Positions 8,397 through 17,402 of a stretch of 46,622 bases of DNA are shown piece after piece. Within the stretch, counting starts at the first letter, position 1. Each line of letters starts with the position of its first letter. Both the position numbers and the translations under genes were made by a program. Origin of the DNA: Dehalococcoidia bacterium (GTDB lineage Bacteria; Chloroflexota; Dehalococcoidia; Bin125); NCBI GenBank assembly GCA_022822855.1, contig JAJDYG010000023.1, positions 1 to 46,622 of the forward strand, written 5' to 3'. The notes below the pieces were generated by a model. The model was not told the origin of the DNA. It ran no database searches and worked only from the letters and a program-made list of their open reading frames with translations.

Positions 8397-10181
8397 TTGG
8401 GGAGTGATCAGCTCGTAGCCCGCTTCGCCCTCGGTGACGCGAATCCAACTGTTCGAGGGCACGTCGTTCAGCGTCGTCACGAGTCCGCTGGCGGGCCAGC
8501 GAATCACCACGTCGGCCGCCTGCGAGGCGTCGAGGCCGAAGTGCAGCGCATCCTCGCTCTGACCGAGGAAGTGGGTCGAGACGCCGGCCTCGCGGATCTG
8601 CTCGGGCAGACCATCGGCGAATACCGACACCTTCGCGCCAAGCCCCTGTCGGTTGCTGGTCACTCCCTCGAGTGACACCCGTAACCACCCCCCGGCGCCT
8701 CGGGACTGGTTACGATAGAACAGCGGTGCTGACGCGTTGTTGACCACGAACACGTCCAGGTCGCCGTCGTTGTCGGCGTCGAAGACGAGCAGACCCTTGC
8801 CGTCTTCGATGTCGTCCAGTCCGACATCGGTGCTCCGCCCTCGGAAGCGGCCGGTTCCGTCGTTCTCCCAATAGCGGGTGGCGTCGGCGTCGAAGCCGGG
8901 CATCATCTCCATGCCGTTGGTCATGGTCAGGTCGAGGTCGCCGTCGTTGTCGGCGTCGAAGAAGGCGGCTCCCCAACCCCAGGAGCCGTTGCGCACACCG
9001 GCTCGATCGGTGACATCGGTGAAGCGGCGGTCGCCGTCGTTGCGGAAGAGGCGGTTGCCGTCCTTGACGCCCTCAGCGGCTGCGCCCGGGCTGCCGGAGC
9101 TGAAGGAGAAGACCGAGGTCACGAACCAGTCGAGGTCGCCGTCGGCGTCGTAATCGCCGAAGGTGGTTCCCATCGCGTTCTGCGCCGTCCCGACGCGCGC
9201 ATCGAGGGTGCCGTCGGAGAACGTGCCGTCGCCGTTGTTCCAGAACAGGCGGCTGGTGCCGAAGTCGGAGGCGACCGCGAGTTCGGGCCAGCCGTCGTCG
9301 TCGAGGTCGACGAAGGTCGAGCCGAAGGCAAAAGTGCCCTCGGTCAGTTGGTCCTGGGTCTGCGAGACGACCCCGTCCATGCTCACGCCGGCGGCCTCGG
9401 TCACGTCCTCGAAGTGTCCGGGCGCGTCGGCGCCGCGATTGCGCAGCAAGCGAACTCCAGCGACCGCTTCACCGACGAGTTGCGAGGGCCGCCACTCGGT
9501 CACGTGCAGGTCGAGGTAGCCATCGAGGTCGTAGTCGCCGAAGGTCGCCGAGAAGCCGATCCGCCGATCGGCGGTATCGACGGCGACGCCGCGCTCGAGG
9601 CCCTGCTCGGCGAAGACGCCGTCCTCGTTGATGAACAGGTAGTGGCGAGTGTCGCCGACGGTCGTGATGAACAGATCCAGATCCCCGTCGTTGTCGATAT
9701 CGCCCCAGGCCGCGCCGTTCGAGGCGAGGTTCCAGCGCCGCAGCCCGACTTCCTGGGACACTTCCTCGAAGCGTCCGTCACCGCGGTTGCGGAACAACAG
9801 ATCGTGGCCGTCCAGGCGCGTGACGAGCAGATCGATCGCGCCGTCGCCGTCGAAGTCGGCAGCGGCTGCGCCTCCGGTCATCCGCTCAGCGTCGCAGAGG
9901 GTGCCTCGCTGCTCCTCTTCGGTCGACCGCGACATGTTGTCGAACAGGCAGGCACCGGGCTCGTTGATCTCGTGCTGCAGGTACGTCACTCCAGCCGTCT
10001 CGGCGCTCTCGAGGAAGAGCGTTGCGGAGGGGGCGACCTGTCTGACCGGTCGATCGGGCTGCTCGGGAATGGCGTCGGAGCAAGCCGCGATGACGGAGAG
10101 GATCGCGACCGACAGGAGCGCTCCGCTGACCTGTAAGAGGTTCTTCACAGATACTGCCTGCACTGGATCATCTCGCTTCAC
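8391..10181 (-). CDS. FG-GAP/VCBS-repeat lipoprotein with ASPIC/UnbV C-terminal domain
   Basis: A 596-residue predicted surface lipoprotein. The N-terminus has a hydrophobic stretch ending in a lipobox (SVIAAC, Cys34). Many FG-GAP/VCBS calcium-binding propeller repeats follow (DFDGDGAIDLL, DIDNDGDLDLF, DADGDLDWF), then an ASPIC/UnbV domain near residues 500-590 (GLGAKVSVFADG...VVIRWPASG). Such proteins are extracellular and of unclear function, often in marine bacteria. The start is GTG at 10181; a GTG at 10148 would give a more usual signal length (Cys at about 23), and I cannot decide between them. It is divergent from the CoA-transferase with only 64 bases between. Confidence 0.85.
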   Translation of the reverse strand: MKRDDPVQAVSVKNLLQVSGALLSVAILSVIAACSDAIPEQPDRPVRQVAPSATLFLESAETAGVTYLQHEINEPGACLFDNMSRSTEEEQRGTLCDAERMTGGAAAADFDGDGAIDLLVTRLDGHDLLFRNRGDGRFEEVSQEVGLRRWNLASNGAAWGDIDNDGDLDLFITTVGDTRHYLFINEDGVFAEQGLERGVAVDTADRRIGFSATFGDYDLDGYLDLHVTEWRPSQLVGEAVAGVRLLRNRGADAPGHFEDVTEAAGVSMDGVVSQTQDQLTEGTFAFGSTFVDLDDDGWPELAVASDFGTSRLFWNNGDGTFSDGTLDARVGTAQNAMGTTFGDYDADGDLDWFVTSVFSFSSGSPGAAAEGVKDGNRLFRNDGDRRFTDVTDRAGVRNGSWGWGAAFFDADNDGDLDLTMTNGMEMMPGFDADATRYWENDGTGRFRGRSTDVGLDDIEDGKGLLVFDADNDGDLDVFVVNNASAPLFYRNQSRGAGGWLRVSLEGVTSNRQGLGAKVSVFADGLPEQIREAGVSTHFLGQSEDALHFGLDASQAADVVIRWPASGLVTTLNDVPSNSWIRVTEGEAGYELITPQS

Positions 10182-10245
10182 TGGCGGCGTCCCGAGAAAC
10201 GGTCGCGGACGCTGCTTGGCTCACTAGGGCGAAAGGGTAACGACC

Positions 10246-11544
10246 ATGACCACCAGCCACGACGGGACAGCCCATCGCGGGCCGCTGAGCGGTATCCGCG
10301 TGCTTGAGTTCTCGCAGATTATCGCCGGACCGTTTGGATGTCAGAATCTCGCCGACATGGGCGCCGAGGTGATCAAGGTCGAGCCGCCAGAGGGCGAAGC
10401 CTGGCGTCAGTTCTCGCAGTTCATGCCGGGCGAGTCGAAATGGTTCCAGTCGCTGAATCGCGGCAAGCGCTCGCTGGTGCTGGCCTTGCGTGATCCGGAG
10501 GCGCAGGCGATCATGCACAAGCTGATTCCCGACATCGACGTCGTCGTGATCAACTACCGCCCCGACGTCGCCGCGCGGCTGGGGCTGGACTACGACACGC
10601 TGCGCGCACTCCGATCCGATCTGATCTACGTGGACAACACGGCGTTCGGTCGACAGGGGCCCTGGGCTCAGCGGCCCGGCTACGACATCGTGGCGCAGGC
10701 TGTGACCGGCCTGATGGCGCTGGACGGGAAGCTCGACGACAACGGGACGGCGCCCTCGCCCGTTTCGTCGCCGGTGGCCGACTACGGCACCGGCATCGTG
10801 ATTGCGCTGGGAGTCTGCGCGGCGCTGTTCCATCGACAGCAGACTGGCGAGGGTCAAATGGTCGAGACGACCCTGCTCAACACGGCGCTGGCGATGCAGG
10901 GCAGCAGCGTGATGCAACTGCCGCTCGCCGACGAGCTGCCCGCAGCGAAGATGGCCCGAATTGCCGAACTGCGAGCCGAAGGCGCGCCGTACGCCGAGCT
11001 GCAGGACGTCTACAAGGATCGCGGCGCGCAGGGCGCGCTGAACATCTACTACCGCTGTTACGAAACGCGGGACGGGGCGGTCGCGATCGGGGCGCTGTCG
11101 GCCTCGCTCTGGGCCAAGGTCCGGGCCGCGCTGGAGACCGACTTCCTCGGCTTCGCCGACCCCGAGCTCGACGTTGCCGACCCCGATCAGCTCGCCCACG
11201 CTACCTCCCGCGTCCGCGAGGTGGAGGCGCACGTCCGGGCTCACTCGACCGACTACTGGCTGGAGCGGTTCGAAGCTCACGGCGTCCCCAGCGGACCGAT
11301 CCGCTTCCCCGAAGAACTGGCCGACGACCCGCAGATCGAGGCCAACGGGATGGTCGTCGATCTCGACCACGACCTGTCCGGTCCGCAGCGCCAGGTCGGC
11401 CCCCTCCTGAAGATGAGCGCGACGCCGACGGCGGCGCAGGGATCGTCGCCGCCGCTGGGTCGGGACACGGACGAGATAGTGGGGAGCGCCGGTTACGGCG
11501 CTGACGAGCTTGCCGACCTGCGGGCTCGGGGGATCATTGGCTGA
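10246..11544 (+). CDS. CaiB/BaiF family CoA-transferase (family III)
   Basis: A 432-residue family III CoA-transferase, which moves CoA between carboxylic acids through a covalent aspartyl-CoA. Conserved blocks include GIRVLEFSQIIAGPFGCQNLADMGAEVIKVEPP, SLNRGKRSLVL, VVINYRPDVAARLGLDYDTL and RPGYDIVAQA, where the Asp should be the catalytic nucleophile. C-terminal blocks GVPSGPI and LGRDTDEI are also typical. An AAAGGG ribosome site lies upstream of the ATG. Acyl substrates cannot be read from the sequence; together with the crotonase it suggests carboxylic-acid breakdown. It is followed by a cruciform repeat. Confidence 0.93.
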   Translation: MTTSHDGTAHRGPLSGIRVLEFSQIIAGPFGCQNLADMGAEVIKVEPPEGEAWRQFSQFMPGESKWFQSLNRGKRSLVLALRDPEAQAIMHKLIPDIDVVVINYRPDVAARLGLDYDTLRALRSDLIYVDNTAFGRQGPWAQRPGYDIVAQAVTGLMALDGKLDDNGTAPSPVSSPVADYGTGIVIALGVCAALFHRQQTGEGQMVETTLLNTALAMQGSSVMQLPLADELPAAKMARIAELRAEGAPYAELQDVYKDRGAQGALNIYYRCYETRDGAVAIGALSASLWAKVRAALETDFLGFADPELDVADPDQLAHATSRVREVEAHVRAHSTDYWLERFEAHGVPSGPIRFPEELADDPQIEANGMVVDLDHDLSGPQRQVGPLLKMSATPTAAQGSSPPLGRDTDEIVGSAGYGADELADLRARGIIG

Positions 11545-11582
11545 GGACCCACAGAGGACGGCAGCCAGCCGCTACCTGCCGG

Positions 11583-11634
11583 GAGCCCCCCTCTGCCTTT
11601 GGCATCTCCCCCCGCTGACGCGGGGGGAGAAAAG
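11583..11634. repeat. CCCCTCT/AGAGGGG cruciform repeat, copy 3 (reverse, truncated)
   Basis: CCCCCCTCTGCC is followed by hairpin TGCC-TTT-GGCA and hairpin CTCCCCCCGC/GCGGGGGGAG, with the closing outer arm lost. It lies between the convergent CoA-transferase and carboxylesterase genes and could serve both as a bidirectional terminator. Confidence 0.65.
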
Positions 11635-11681
11635 GGATTCGTATCGCGAGCAAATGGTCTCCGCGGGGGAGCTTCTGCAAG

Positions 11682-13187
11682 TTACAGGACGCCTTCCCAG
11701 GCGGAGACCTCTTCGCCCCGGTAGTTCTCTTCGAGCCTGGCCGACTCTCCGAGGACGACCGTCTGGCGGGTGTCGGGATCCCATTTTGGCCAGGGCAGGT
11801 TTCCGGTTGACGGGTCTCCGGTTCGGGCGAAGGCGAGCCAGGTGTCCATGGTCAGCTCGGCCAGGCCGTTGGCGGCGACGCCCTCTCCGGCGAAGGCCGC
11901 GGCGATCTTGTGGGTGCCGAAGACGAAGGGGATATCGAGGGCGTGGCAGGAGCCGAGCGCGCCGTCCAGCATCGGCGACTTCCAGTCGAAGAGGTAGCAC
12001 CAGGTTTGGTCGGAATGCTGCGACTGAGCGTCGAGCAGACGTATCGCGGGGACGCGGAAGAGTTCGTCGCCCGAGGCGGCGGTCTGGATCTCATACGGAG
12101 TGACCGCTTCGCCGCGCTCTTCGCGGGCTGCGCGATAGATGTCGTACAGATGGCGGCCGTCGCCGTGAAGACCGTCCATCACGGCAACGGCGTCCTCCTC
12201 GTTGGGCGGCTCGGTCGGAACCATGGCCGCGAACAGCTTGCTCTCTTCGTCGAGGCAGCCGATCAGAGCGGCGACGCCCTCAGCCTGGCCCGCGCGCACG
12301 GCGTCGATCGGCATTTCGGTCAGGAACTCGCCGTCGATGATCGGGCGGAAGGGCATCTCGGGTTGCTTGCCGGCCTCCATCGCGACGTACAGCATTTGCT
12401 CTTCGAGCTTGGCCTGAGCGGCGAGGATGTCCTCGACGGCGGCCGATTGCAGGGCGTCGGCGTCGGCTGGGTCAACGCCCAGCAGCTCGCAGAACTGCTG
12501 CCCGTGGCTGGCCGCCTGCAGGTCTTCAATCCCGTGATGTCCAGCGCCGGACTGGGGAATGGCCTTGTGGAACAGGCCTGTGGCTTCAGGCGAACCCATC
12601 AGGGAGGCGACGGACATGCCGCCAGCCGACTCGCCGAAGATGGTGATGTTGGCGGGGTCGCCGCCGAAGTTGGCGATGTTGTCGCGCACCCAGCGCAGCG
12701 CGGCGACCTGGTCGCGCATGCCGAAGTTGGACTCTTCGAGCGCGGGCAGGTGGAGGAAGCCGAGTGCGCCGAGGCGGTAGTTGATCGTGACCACGACGAC
12801 ATCACCGCGGGCGGCGAGCGTTGCGCCGTTGTAGAGGCCCTCACTGCCCGAACCGATCGTGAACGCGCCGCCGTGGATCCAGACCATGACCGGGCGGGCT
12901 GCGTCGTCGGTTCCCGGCGTCCAGATGTTGAGGAAGAGGCAGTCTTCCGACTGCTCCTGCGGGGCTGCGCCGATCATGGCGTCGAGCGCCTCGTTGGGGA
13001 TCTGGGGCGCCATCGGGCGGAAGGATTCGCAGTCGAGGACGTCATCCCAGCCCGGGTGAGGCCGGGCGACCTTGAATCGCAGGTCGCCAACGGGCGGGGC
13101 GGCGTACGGGATTCCCCGATAGACGCTCAATCCCTCTTCCGACGATCCGTGAACTCGTCCTGCTTCGGTCTGGATGATCGCTGCCAT
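11682..13187 (-). CDS. Type-B carboxylesterase, paralogue 1
   Basis: A 501-residue alpha/beta-hydrolase of the carboxylesterase type B family (para-nitrobenzyl-esterase-like). The oxyanion HGGAF block (about 105-109), the nucleophile elbow GESAGG with Ser187 and a C-terminal GSCHALDIPFVFGTH segment with the catalytic His region are visible; EDCLFLNIWTP is also a family signature. No signal peptide is apparent, so it should act in the cytoplasm. It is equal in length and closely similar to the gene at 14518-16023, with the same Ser position. GGAGCG precedes the ATG. Upstream it shares an 11-base promoter core with its paralogue. Substrate unknown. Confidence 0.93.
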   Translation of the reverse strand: MAAIIQTEAGRVHGSSEEGLSVYRGIPYAAPPVGDLRFKVARPHPGWDDVLDCESFRPMAPQIPNEALDAMIGAAPQEQSEDCLFLNIWTPGTDDAARPVMVWIHGGAFTIGSGSEGLYNGATLAARGDVVVVTINYRLGALGFLHLPALEESNFGMRDQVAALRWVRDNIANFGGDPANITIFGESAGGMSVASLMGSPEATGLFHKAIPQSGAGHHGIEDLQAASHGQQFCELLGVDPADADALQSAAVEDILAAQAKLEEQMLYVAMEAGKQPEMPFRPIIDGEFLTEMPIDAVRAGQAEGVAALIGCLDEESKLFAAMVPTEPPNEEDAVAVMDGLHGDGRHLYDIYRAAREERGEAVTPYEIQTAASGDELFRVPAIRLLDAQSQHSDQTWCYLFDWKSPMLDGALGSCHALDIPFVFGTHKIAAAFAGEGVAANGLAELTMDTWLAFARTGDPSTGNLPWPKWDPDTRQTVVLGESARLEENYRGEEVSAWEGVL

Positions 13188-13219
13188 GTGTTCGCTCCGT
13201 CCGGGTTACGCGTGTACGA

Positions 13220-13230
13220 CGCGCAGGCTA
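13220..13230 (-). promoter_or_regulatory. Shared -10 core, carboxylesterase 1
   Basis: TAGCCTGCGCG on the minus strand, 37 bases before the ATG at 13187. The identical 11 bases lie 38 bases before the paralogue's ATG (16057-16067). TAGCCT is a plausible -10. Confidence 0.45.
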
Positions 13231-13342
13231 TCCCCTGCGCTGGAAGAGCGATGACGGCGTGCTGTTGTCGGTGGTTCTGTCGCGCTCAGCGCCTGCCGAA
13301 GCACGCGCTGGTGGGTGAGATGTGTGTGGGAGGGGAGCGGGT

Positions 13343-13359
13343 CCCCGAATAAATCGGGG
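13343..13359. repeat. GTCCCCGA hairpin, copy 2
   Basis: CCCCGA (13343-13348) and TCGGGG (13354-13359) form a hairpin in the same GGAGCGGGT context as the copy at 5707. The rest of 13188-13429 shows nothing further apart from the promoter core. Confidence 0.45.
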
Positions 13360-13429
13360 CGTGGGAGGCCGTGGGCGACATTCGGAGGCGGTTTGCGAGC
13401 AGGTGTCCGAAGGGGGTAGTGGGTTGGGG

Positions 13430-13802
13430 CTAGGGCGTGTTCACACTTCTGTCTCAGCCGGACGATCCATGTTGGCGCAAATCGACGCGGGTCAGAACAG
13501 CCCACGCCAATCACAACACCGCAAAGGATCGTGGCCCCGTGCTTGACACGGGGCCCAGACCTCGATCTTCAGGCGAGGTAACGCCGCGTGCCTCGGCTCA
13601 GACCCGGAGCGGCCAGACCCACGCGTAGACGTCGAGCTGAGACCAACGTCATTCCGCGCGCGAACCTGGTTGCTCTAGGCCCCGTGTCAAGCAGGGGGCC
13701 ACGATCGCTGGCGGCGTCGCGAACGGGGTCGCCAACTCAAGCTCGCGTCATGCGCCTTCGACATCATGAGTCGATGGGAGTGAATGTGTGAACACGCCCT
13801 AG
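13430..13802. mobile_element. MITE-like element, copy 2 (E2)
   Basis: A 373-bp noncoding element with the same termini as E1 (17-18 bp, CTAGGGCGTGTTCACAC at 13430 and its complement ending at 13802). The two long arms are imperfect inverted repeats of each other, so the whole unit is a long degraded palindrome. The core at about 13531-13715 is flanked by GCCCCGTGCTTGACAC and its complement. The left arm matches the reverse complement of E1's right arm closely, while the core lies in the same orientation as in E1. The right end supplies the TAG stop of the DM13 gene. No transposase is encoded. Confidence 0.75.
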
Positions 13803-14434
13803 TTGGCGGTGAGGGCGGCGGTGCTGAAGACGACTCGGAAGGGTTTGCAGTAGATGATTACGGAGTTGATGTCGTCGGGCGAGAGGTCGTCGGGCAGGAT
13901 GTAGTTCTGGTTGCCGACGTTGCCTTTGAGCCGGGCGAGTTCGGTGTATCCGGCGTCGGAGATATCGCCTCGACCGCCGGGATTGGGATGCGGGCTGACG
14001 AGGACGAACAGGGCGGGGCCGTTGGTCACGCGGAAGTCCTCGAGACGGAGGACGTGGGAACCGTCCTCGAGCCGATAGATCGTGGCGGTGCCCTCGCCCT
14101 GGTGGAATGCGTCGCCGTCGGTGAAGGTTCCCGACTTAAGCGCGACGACCTCCGGGGCCTCCATGGCCTCAGTCATCGGCTCTTCGACCTCGATTTCGAG
14201 CTTCGAGGCGGCGGACATCATGACCCGAGCTTCGTCGTCGCTGAGCTCCTCGGGAATGGTGGCGTTCGCGCCGAGCGGGAAGGATTCGTCGACGACGGTA
14301 TCGACGAACAGGGGGCGGATCAGCCAGCCGGCCAGCAACAGCAGCGGAATCGCTGCGGCCAGCATGCCGAGCAAGGTGATTCGACCGTTCCTGGTCGTCC
14401 AGAGCCAGTTCAGTATTCGCTTGATGAGCGTCAT
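13799..14434 (-). CDS. Membrane-anchored DM13-domain protein
   Basis: A 211-residue protein. A cytoplasmic basic N-terminus is followed by one membrane helix (about 20-42, ITLLGMLAAAIPLLLLAGWLI), a linker and a C-terminal DM13 domain (about 95-205): GTFTDGDAFHQGEGTATIYRLEDGSHVLRLEDFRVTNGPALFVLVS and YCKPFRVVFSTA with the near-invariant Cys. DM13 domains occur in extracellular proteins and have been proposed to take part in redox or hydroxylation reactions. AAGGAG lies upstream of the ATG. The TAG stop falls exactly within the terminal repeat of element E2. It is transcribed toward that element, downstream of the second carboxylesterase. Confidence 0.85.
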   Translation of the reverse strand: MTLIKRILNWLWTTRNGRITLLGMLAAAIPLLLLAGWLIRPLFVDTVVDESFPLGANATIPEELSDDEARVMMSAASKLEIEVEEPMTEAMEAPEVVALKSGTFTDGDAFHQGEGTATIYRLEDGSHVLRLEDFRVTNGPALFVLVSPHPNPGGRGDISDAGYTELARLKGNVGNQNYILPDDLSPDDINSVIIYCKPFRVVFSTAALTAN

Positions 14435-14517
14435 CGCGTTCTCCTTCCGGTGGCGCCTCCGTCGAGGAGCGAATTGGCTTCGCTATCAACGTACGCTCGT
14501 CCGGCAGGGTTTGGTAT

Positions 14518-16023
14518 CTAGAACACCCCATCCCAGACGGCCCGCTCTGTCGCGCGCCATGCACTCTCGATTCGAATGTTGGCTCCGAGCATCACCTGGG
14601 CTCGCTCCGGCGGTGTGTAGCGGGGCCAGTCCAGACCATCGATGGCGGGATTGCCCGTTCGCGCAAAGCTGGCCCAGACATCCATCATGGTCTGTGCGAG
14701 CGCGTCCGCAGCCGGACCGCTGCCGGCGAACTCCTTCGCGTCGTGGTGCGTGCCAAACGCGAAGGGAATGTCGAGGGCGTGACAGGAGCCCAACGCGCCG
14801 CCGTTCATCGGCGATTTCCAATCGAGCGTGTAGTTGAAAGTCGGTGCGCCGCCGCGCGCCCAGGCGTCGGCGAAGCGGAGGGAGGGCATGATCTCGAGGA
14901 AGTCGCTGGCGACGGCGTCGAGAACGTCGTCCGGCGCGCTCGGCTCACCGCGCGCCGCTCGCGCCTGGTGATAGGCGTCGTAGACGCGCCGGGCTCCGCC
15001 GGGAATCTGTTCCAGCCGAGCCATCACGCCAGCCTCGTCGAGCTGTTCGGGCGGCATCATCGCCCGGATCAGTTTCATTTCTTCGTCGGGGTTGCCCGAG
15101 AGAAGCTGGACGGCGCTGGCGGCGCTCGCCTCGGTGGCGGTCGACAGTGGAGCGGCAGTGAGGAAGGCGCCGTCGACGACTGGTCCGTATGGCAGCCGCA
15201 CCGACCACATTTCGCTCAGATCCTCAAACGCAGCGGCCTCGACTGCTGCCTGAGCCGCCAGAAGGTCGGCCGCCGGGAGGCTGCGCAACATGTCGGGATC
15301 GGCGTCCTCGATGCCAAGCTGAGCGTAAAACTGGTCGGTCGTGGGGATTGTTCCTTCAAAGAGGATGCCGTGGTCGCCGGCGGTGCTCATTCCAATCGCG
15401 CGATGGAACAGGCCGCGCGCCTCGGGCGACACGAGCAGGCAGGCGACTGCCGCGCCGCCGGCCGACTCGCCGAAGATCGTGACCTTGTCCGGATCGCCGC
15501 CGAACCCCACGATGTTGTCGCGCACCCAGCGCAGGGCGGCGACCATGTCGCGCATGCCGAAGTTGGTCTCGCCGAGCGACGGTTCGTGGAGGAAGCCCAG
15601 CGCGCCGAGCCGGTAGTTGATCGTGACGACGACGACATCGCCGCGCCGGGCGAGGTTTGCTCCGGAGTACATCGGCTCGCTGCCTGAACCGAGGGTGAAG
15701 GCGCCCCCGTGAATCCAGACCATCACGGGACGCGATCGATCGTCGAGGCCGGGCGTCCAGACGTTGAGGTAGAGGCAGTCCTCGCTCTGGGCTTGCGGCG
15801 GCGAAGGGAGGAGAGCGTCGAGCGCGTCCATGCCTTCCTGAAGCGAGATTGGTCCGAACTCGGTGGCGTCGCGGACGCCGTCCCAGCGCGGATGGGGTTG
15901 AGGCGCGCGGAAGCGGAGCTCTCCGACCGGCGGGGCAGCGTAGGGAATGCCTCGGAAGATGTGCAGACCGTCATCGGACAAACCGCGGATTCGTCCGGAC
16001 GAGGTGTCGATAGTGGCTGACAT
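14518..16023 (-). CDS. Type-B carboxylesterase, paralogue 2
   Basis: A 501-residue carboxylesterase with the same architecture as the gene at 11682: HGGAF at about 105-109, GESAGG with Ser187, and GSCHALDIPFAFGTH near the C-terminus. Both proteins align without large gaps over most of their length, so they stem from a duplication now separated by E2 and the DM13 gene. No signal peptide is seen. The internal lid region (about 200-330) differs most, which suggests different substrates. AAAGGC precedes the ATG. It is divergent from the serine hydrolase pair, and the DM13 gene lies 83 bases downstream. Confidence 0.93.
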   Translation of the reverse strand: MSATIDTSSGRIRGLSDDGLHIFRGIPYAAPPVGELRFRAPQPHPRWDGVRDATEFGPISLQEGMDALDALLPSPPQAQSEDCLYLNVWTPGLDDRSRPVMVWIHGGAFTLGSGSEPMYSGANLARRGDVVVVTINYRLGALGFLHEPSLGETNFGMRDMVAALRWVRDNIVGFGGDPDKVTIFGESAGGAAVACLLVSPEARGLFHRAIGMSTAGDHGILFEGTIPTTDQFYAQLGIEDADPDMLRSLPAADLLAAQAAVEAAAFEDLSEMWSVRLPYGPVVDGAFLTAAPLSTATEASAASAVQLLSGNPDEEMKLIRAMMPPEQLDEAGVMARLEQIPGGARRVYDAYHQARAARGEPSAPDDVLDAVASDFLEIMPSLRFADAWARGGAPTFNYTLDWKSPMNGGALGSCHALDIPFAFGTHHDAKEFAGSGPAADALAQTMMDVWASFARTGNPAIDGLDWPRYTPPERAQVMLGANIRIESAWRATERAVWDGVF

Positions 16024-16056
16024 GGGCGAAGCCTTTGATAGTCGGACGGAATGTGT

Positions 16057-16067
16057 CGCGCAGGCTA
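16057..16067 (-). promoter_or_regulatory. Shared -10 core, carboxylesterase 2
   Basis: The same 11 bases (TAGCCTGCGCG) as upstream of carboxylesterase 1, at nearly the same distance (38 bases) from the start codon. Another TAGCCT at 16102-16107 on the plus strand may serve serine hydrolase 1. Confidence 0.45.
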
Positions 16068-16121
16068 GGGACTGGCGCCCGCAGCGACTGGCGGCCAGCG
16101 CTAGCCTCGATGTGGCGCAAG

Positions 16122-17345
16122 ATGAGCGAAACCACGGGCAACACGGGCATCAGCAGCGAGTCGCTGGCTCGGCTCGATCGATTGCTGCTCTCGCGGCACA
16201 TCGAGGGTGAGCGGATCGCCGGGTGCGTCGTGCTGGTCGCGCGGGGCGGGGCAATTGTTCATCGTTCTGCACTGGGGATGATGGATCGCGAACTCGGCAG
16301 GCCGATGTCCGCGGATGCGATCTTTCGGATCTACTCGATGTCCAAGCCAATTACGTCGGTCGCGCTGATGCAACTGCTTGAACGGGGTCTGTTTCAGCTC
16401 ACGGATCCGGTCAGCAAGTTCATCCCTCAGTGGCGCGACCTGCAAGTGTGGGTCAGCGGGGAGTATCCCGACTACGTCACCCGGCAGCCTGATCGACCGA
16501 TGACGGTTCGCGATCTGCTCTCACACCAGTCCGGTTTGACCTACGGCTTCCAGGGAGGGCCGGTCGAGACGGGCTACTTCGAGCGACAGGCCTACCGCGC
16601 CGGCACGATGCGGGGCCGTGATCTTCAGTCGATGGTGGACCGGCTGGCGAACCTGCCGCTGAAGTTCTCTCCGGGAGAGCACTGGAACTACGGGCTGTCG
16701 ACCGATGTCTGCGGGTATCTGGTGGAGGTCATCTCCGGGCAGGGATTCGACGAATATCTGAAGCGGCAGATCTTTGAACCGCTGAGGATGGTCGACACAG
16801 GCTTCCATGTACCTGCCGAACAACATCATCGGCTGGCAGCCAGCTACGAACTTGGGCCTGATGGTCGGTTGCGCCAGACCGACCTGTTCGGGGCGGACGA
16901 GTTCCTGGAGCCGCCGACCTTTCTGTCGGGCGGCGGAGGGCTGGTCTCAACGGCCGAGGATTACTGGCGCTTCTGCCAGATGATGCTGAACGGCGGCGAG
17001 CTGGACGGGGTCCGCATTCTGGGGCCGAAGACCGTCGAGCTGATGACGATGAATCATCTACCCGACGACGCGGAGTTGAGCGCTTGCGCTCTGGGAACAT
17101 GGGCCAATCCGGCCAACGACGGCGTTGGATTCGGTCTGGGCTTCGCGATGACACTCGATTTGCCGACCGTGCAGAGTGTCGGCTCTGTCGGCGAGTACTG
17201 GTGGGAGGGCTCTGCCAGTACGATCTTCTGGATCGATCCGGTCGAAGACGTGATCGTGGTGTACATGACGCAGTTCATGCCCTCGGACACGTATCACTTC
17301 CGGAACGAGATCAAGCAGATCCTGTATCCGGGAATCCTCGACTAG
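16122..17345 (+). CDS. Beta-lactamase-fold serine hydrolase, paralogue 1
   Basis: A 407-residue protein of the class C beta-lactamase/EstB esterase family. The SxxK motif is SMSK at residues 72-75 with Ser72 as nucleophile; SHQSGLTYG, HWNYGLSTDVCGYLVE (Tyr region) and the FLSGGGGLVSTAEDYWRFCQMMLNGG block are family signatures. No signal peptide or lipobox is present, so it is likely a cytoplasmic esterase or peptidase rather than a resistance enzyme. I chose the ATG at 16122 because it aligns with the paralogue at 17403; an ATG at 16110 and a longer frame from 16035 are possible. The paralogue follows in tandem. Confidence 0.88.
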   Translation: MSETTGNTGISSESLARLDRLLLSRHIEGERIAGCVVLVARGGAIVHRSALGMMDRELGRPMSADAIFRIYSMSKPITSVALMQLLERGLFQLTDPVSKFIPQWRDLQVWVSGEYPDYVTRQPDRPMTVRDLLSHQSGLTYGFQGGPVETGYFERQAYRAGTMRGRDLQSMVDRLANLPLKFSPGEHWNYGLSTDVCGYLVEVISGQGFDEYLKRQIFEPLRMVDTGFHVPAEQHHRLAASYELGPDGRLRQTDLFGADEFLEPPTFLSGGGGLVSTAEDYWRFCQMMLNGGELDGVRILGPKTVELMTMNHLPDDAELSACALGTWANPANDGVGFGLGFAMTLDLPTVQSVGSVGEYWWEGSASTIFWIDPVEDVIVVYMTQFMPSDTYHFRNEIKQILYPGILD

Positions 17346-17351
17346 CCCCCA

Positions 17352-17384
17352 GTTCTTCGGCCCAACAGGTTCTTCGGCCCAACA
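17352..17384. repeat. 17-bp tandem direct repeat
   Basis: GTTCTTCGGCCCAACA occurs twice in tandem (17352-17367 and 17369-17384) between the two serine hydrolase genes, ending right at the ATG at 17385. It looks like a local duplication. Confidence 0.8.
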
Positions 17385-17402
17385 ATGAAAGCGACGCGGA
17401 TT

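Noticed and set aside
11910..13352. Long plus-strand open frame opposite carboxylesterase 1
   Set aside because: The minus strand carries the full esterase with catalytic motifs; this is its shadow.
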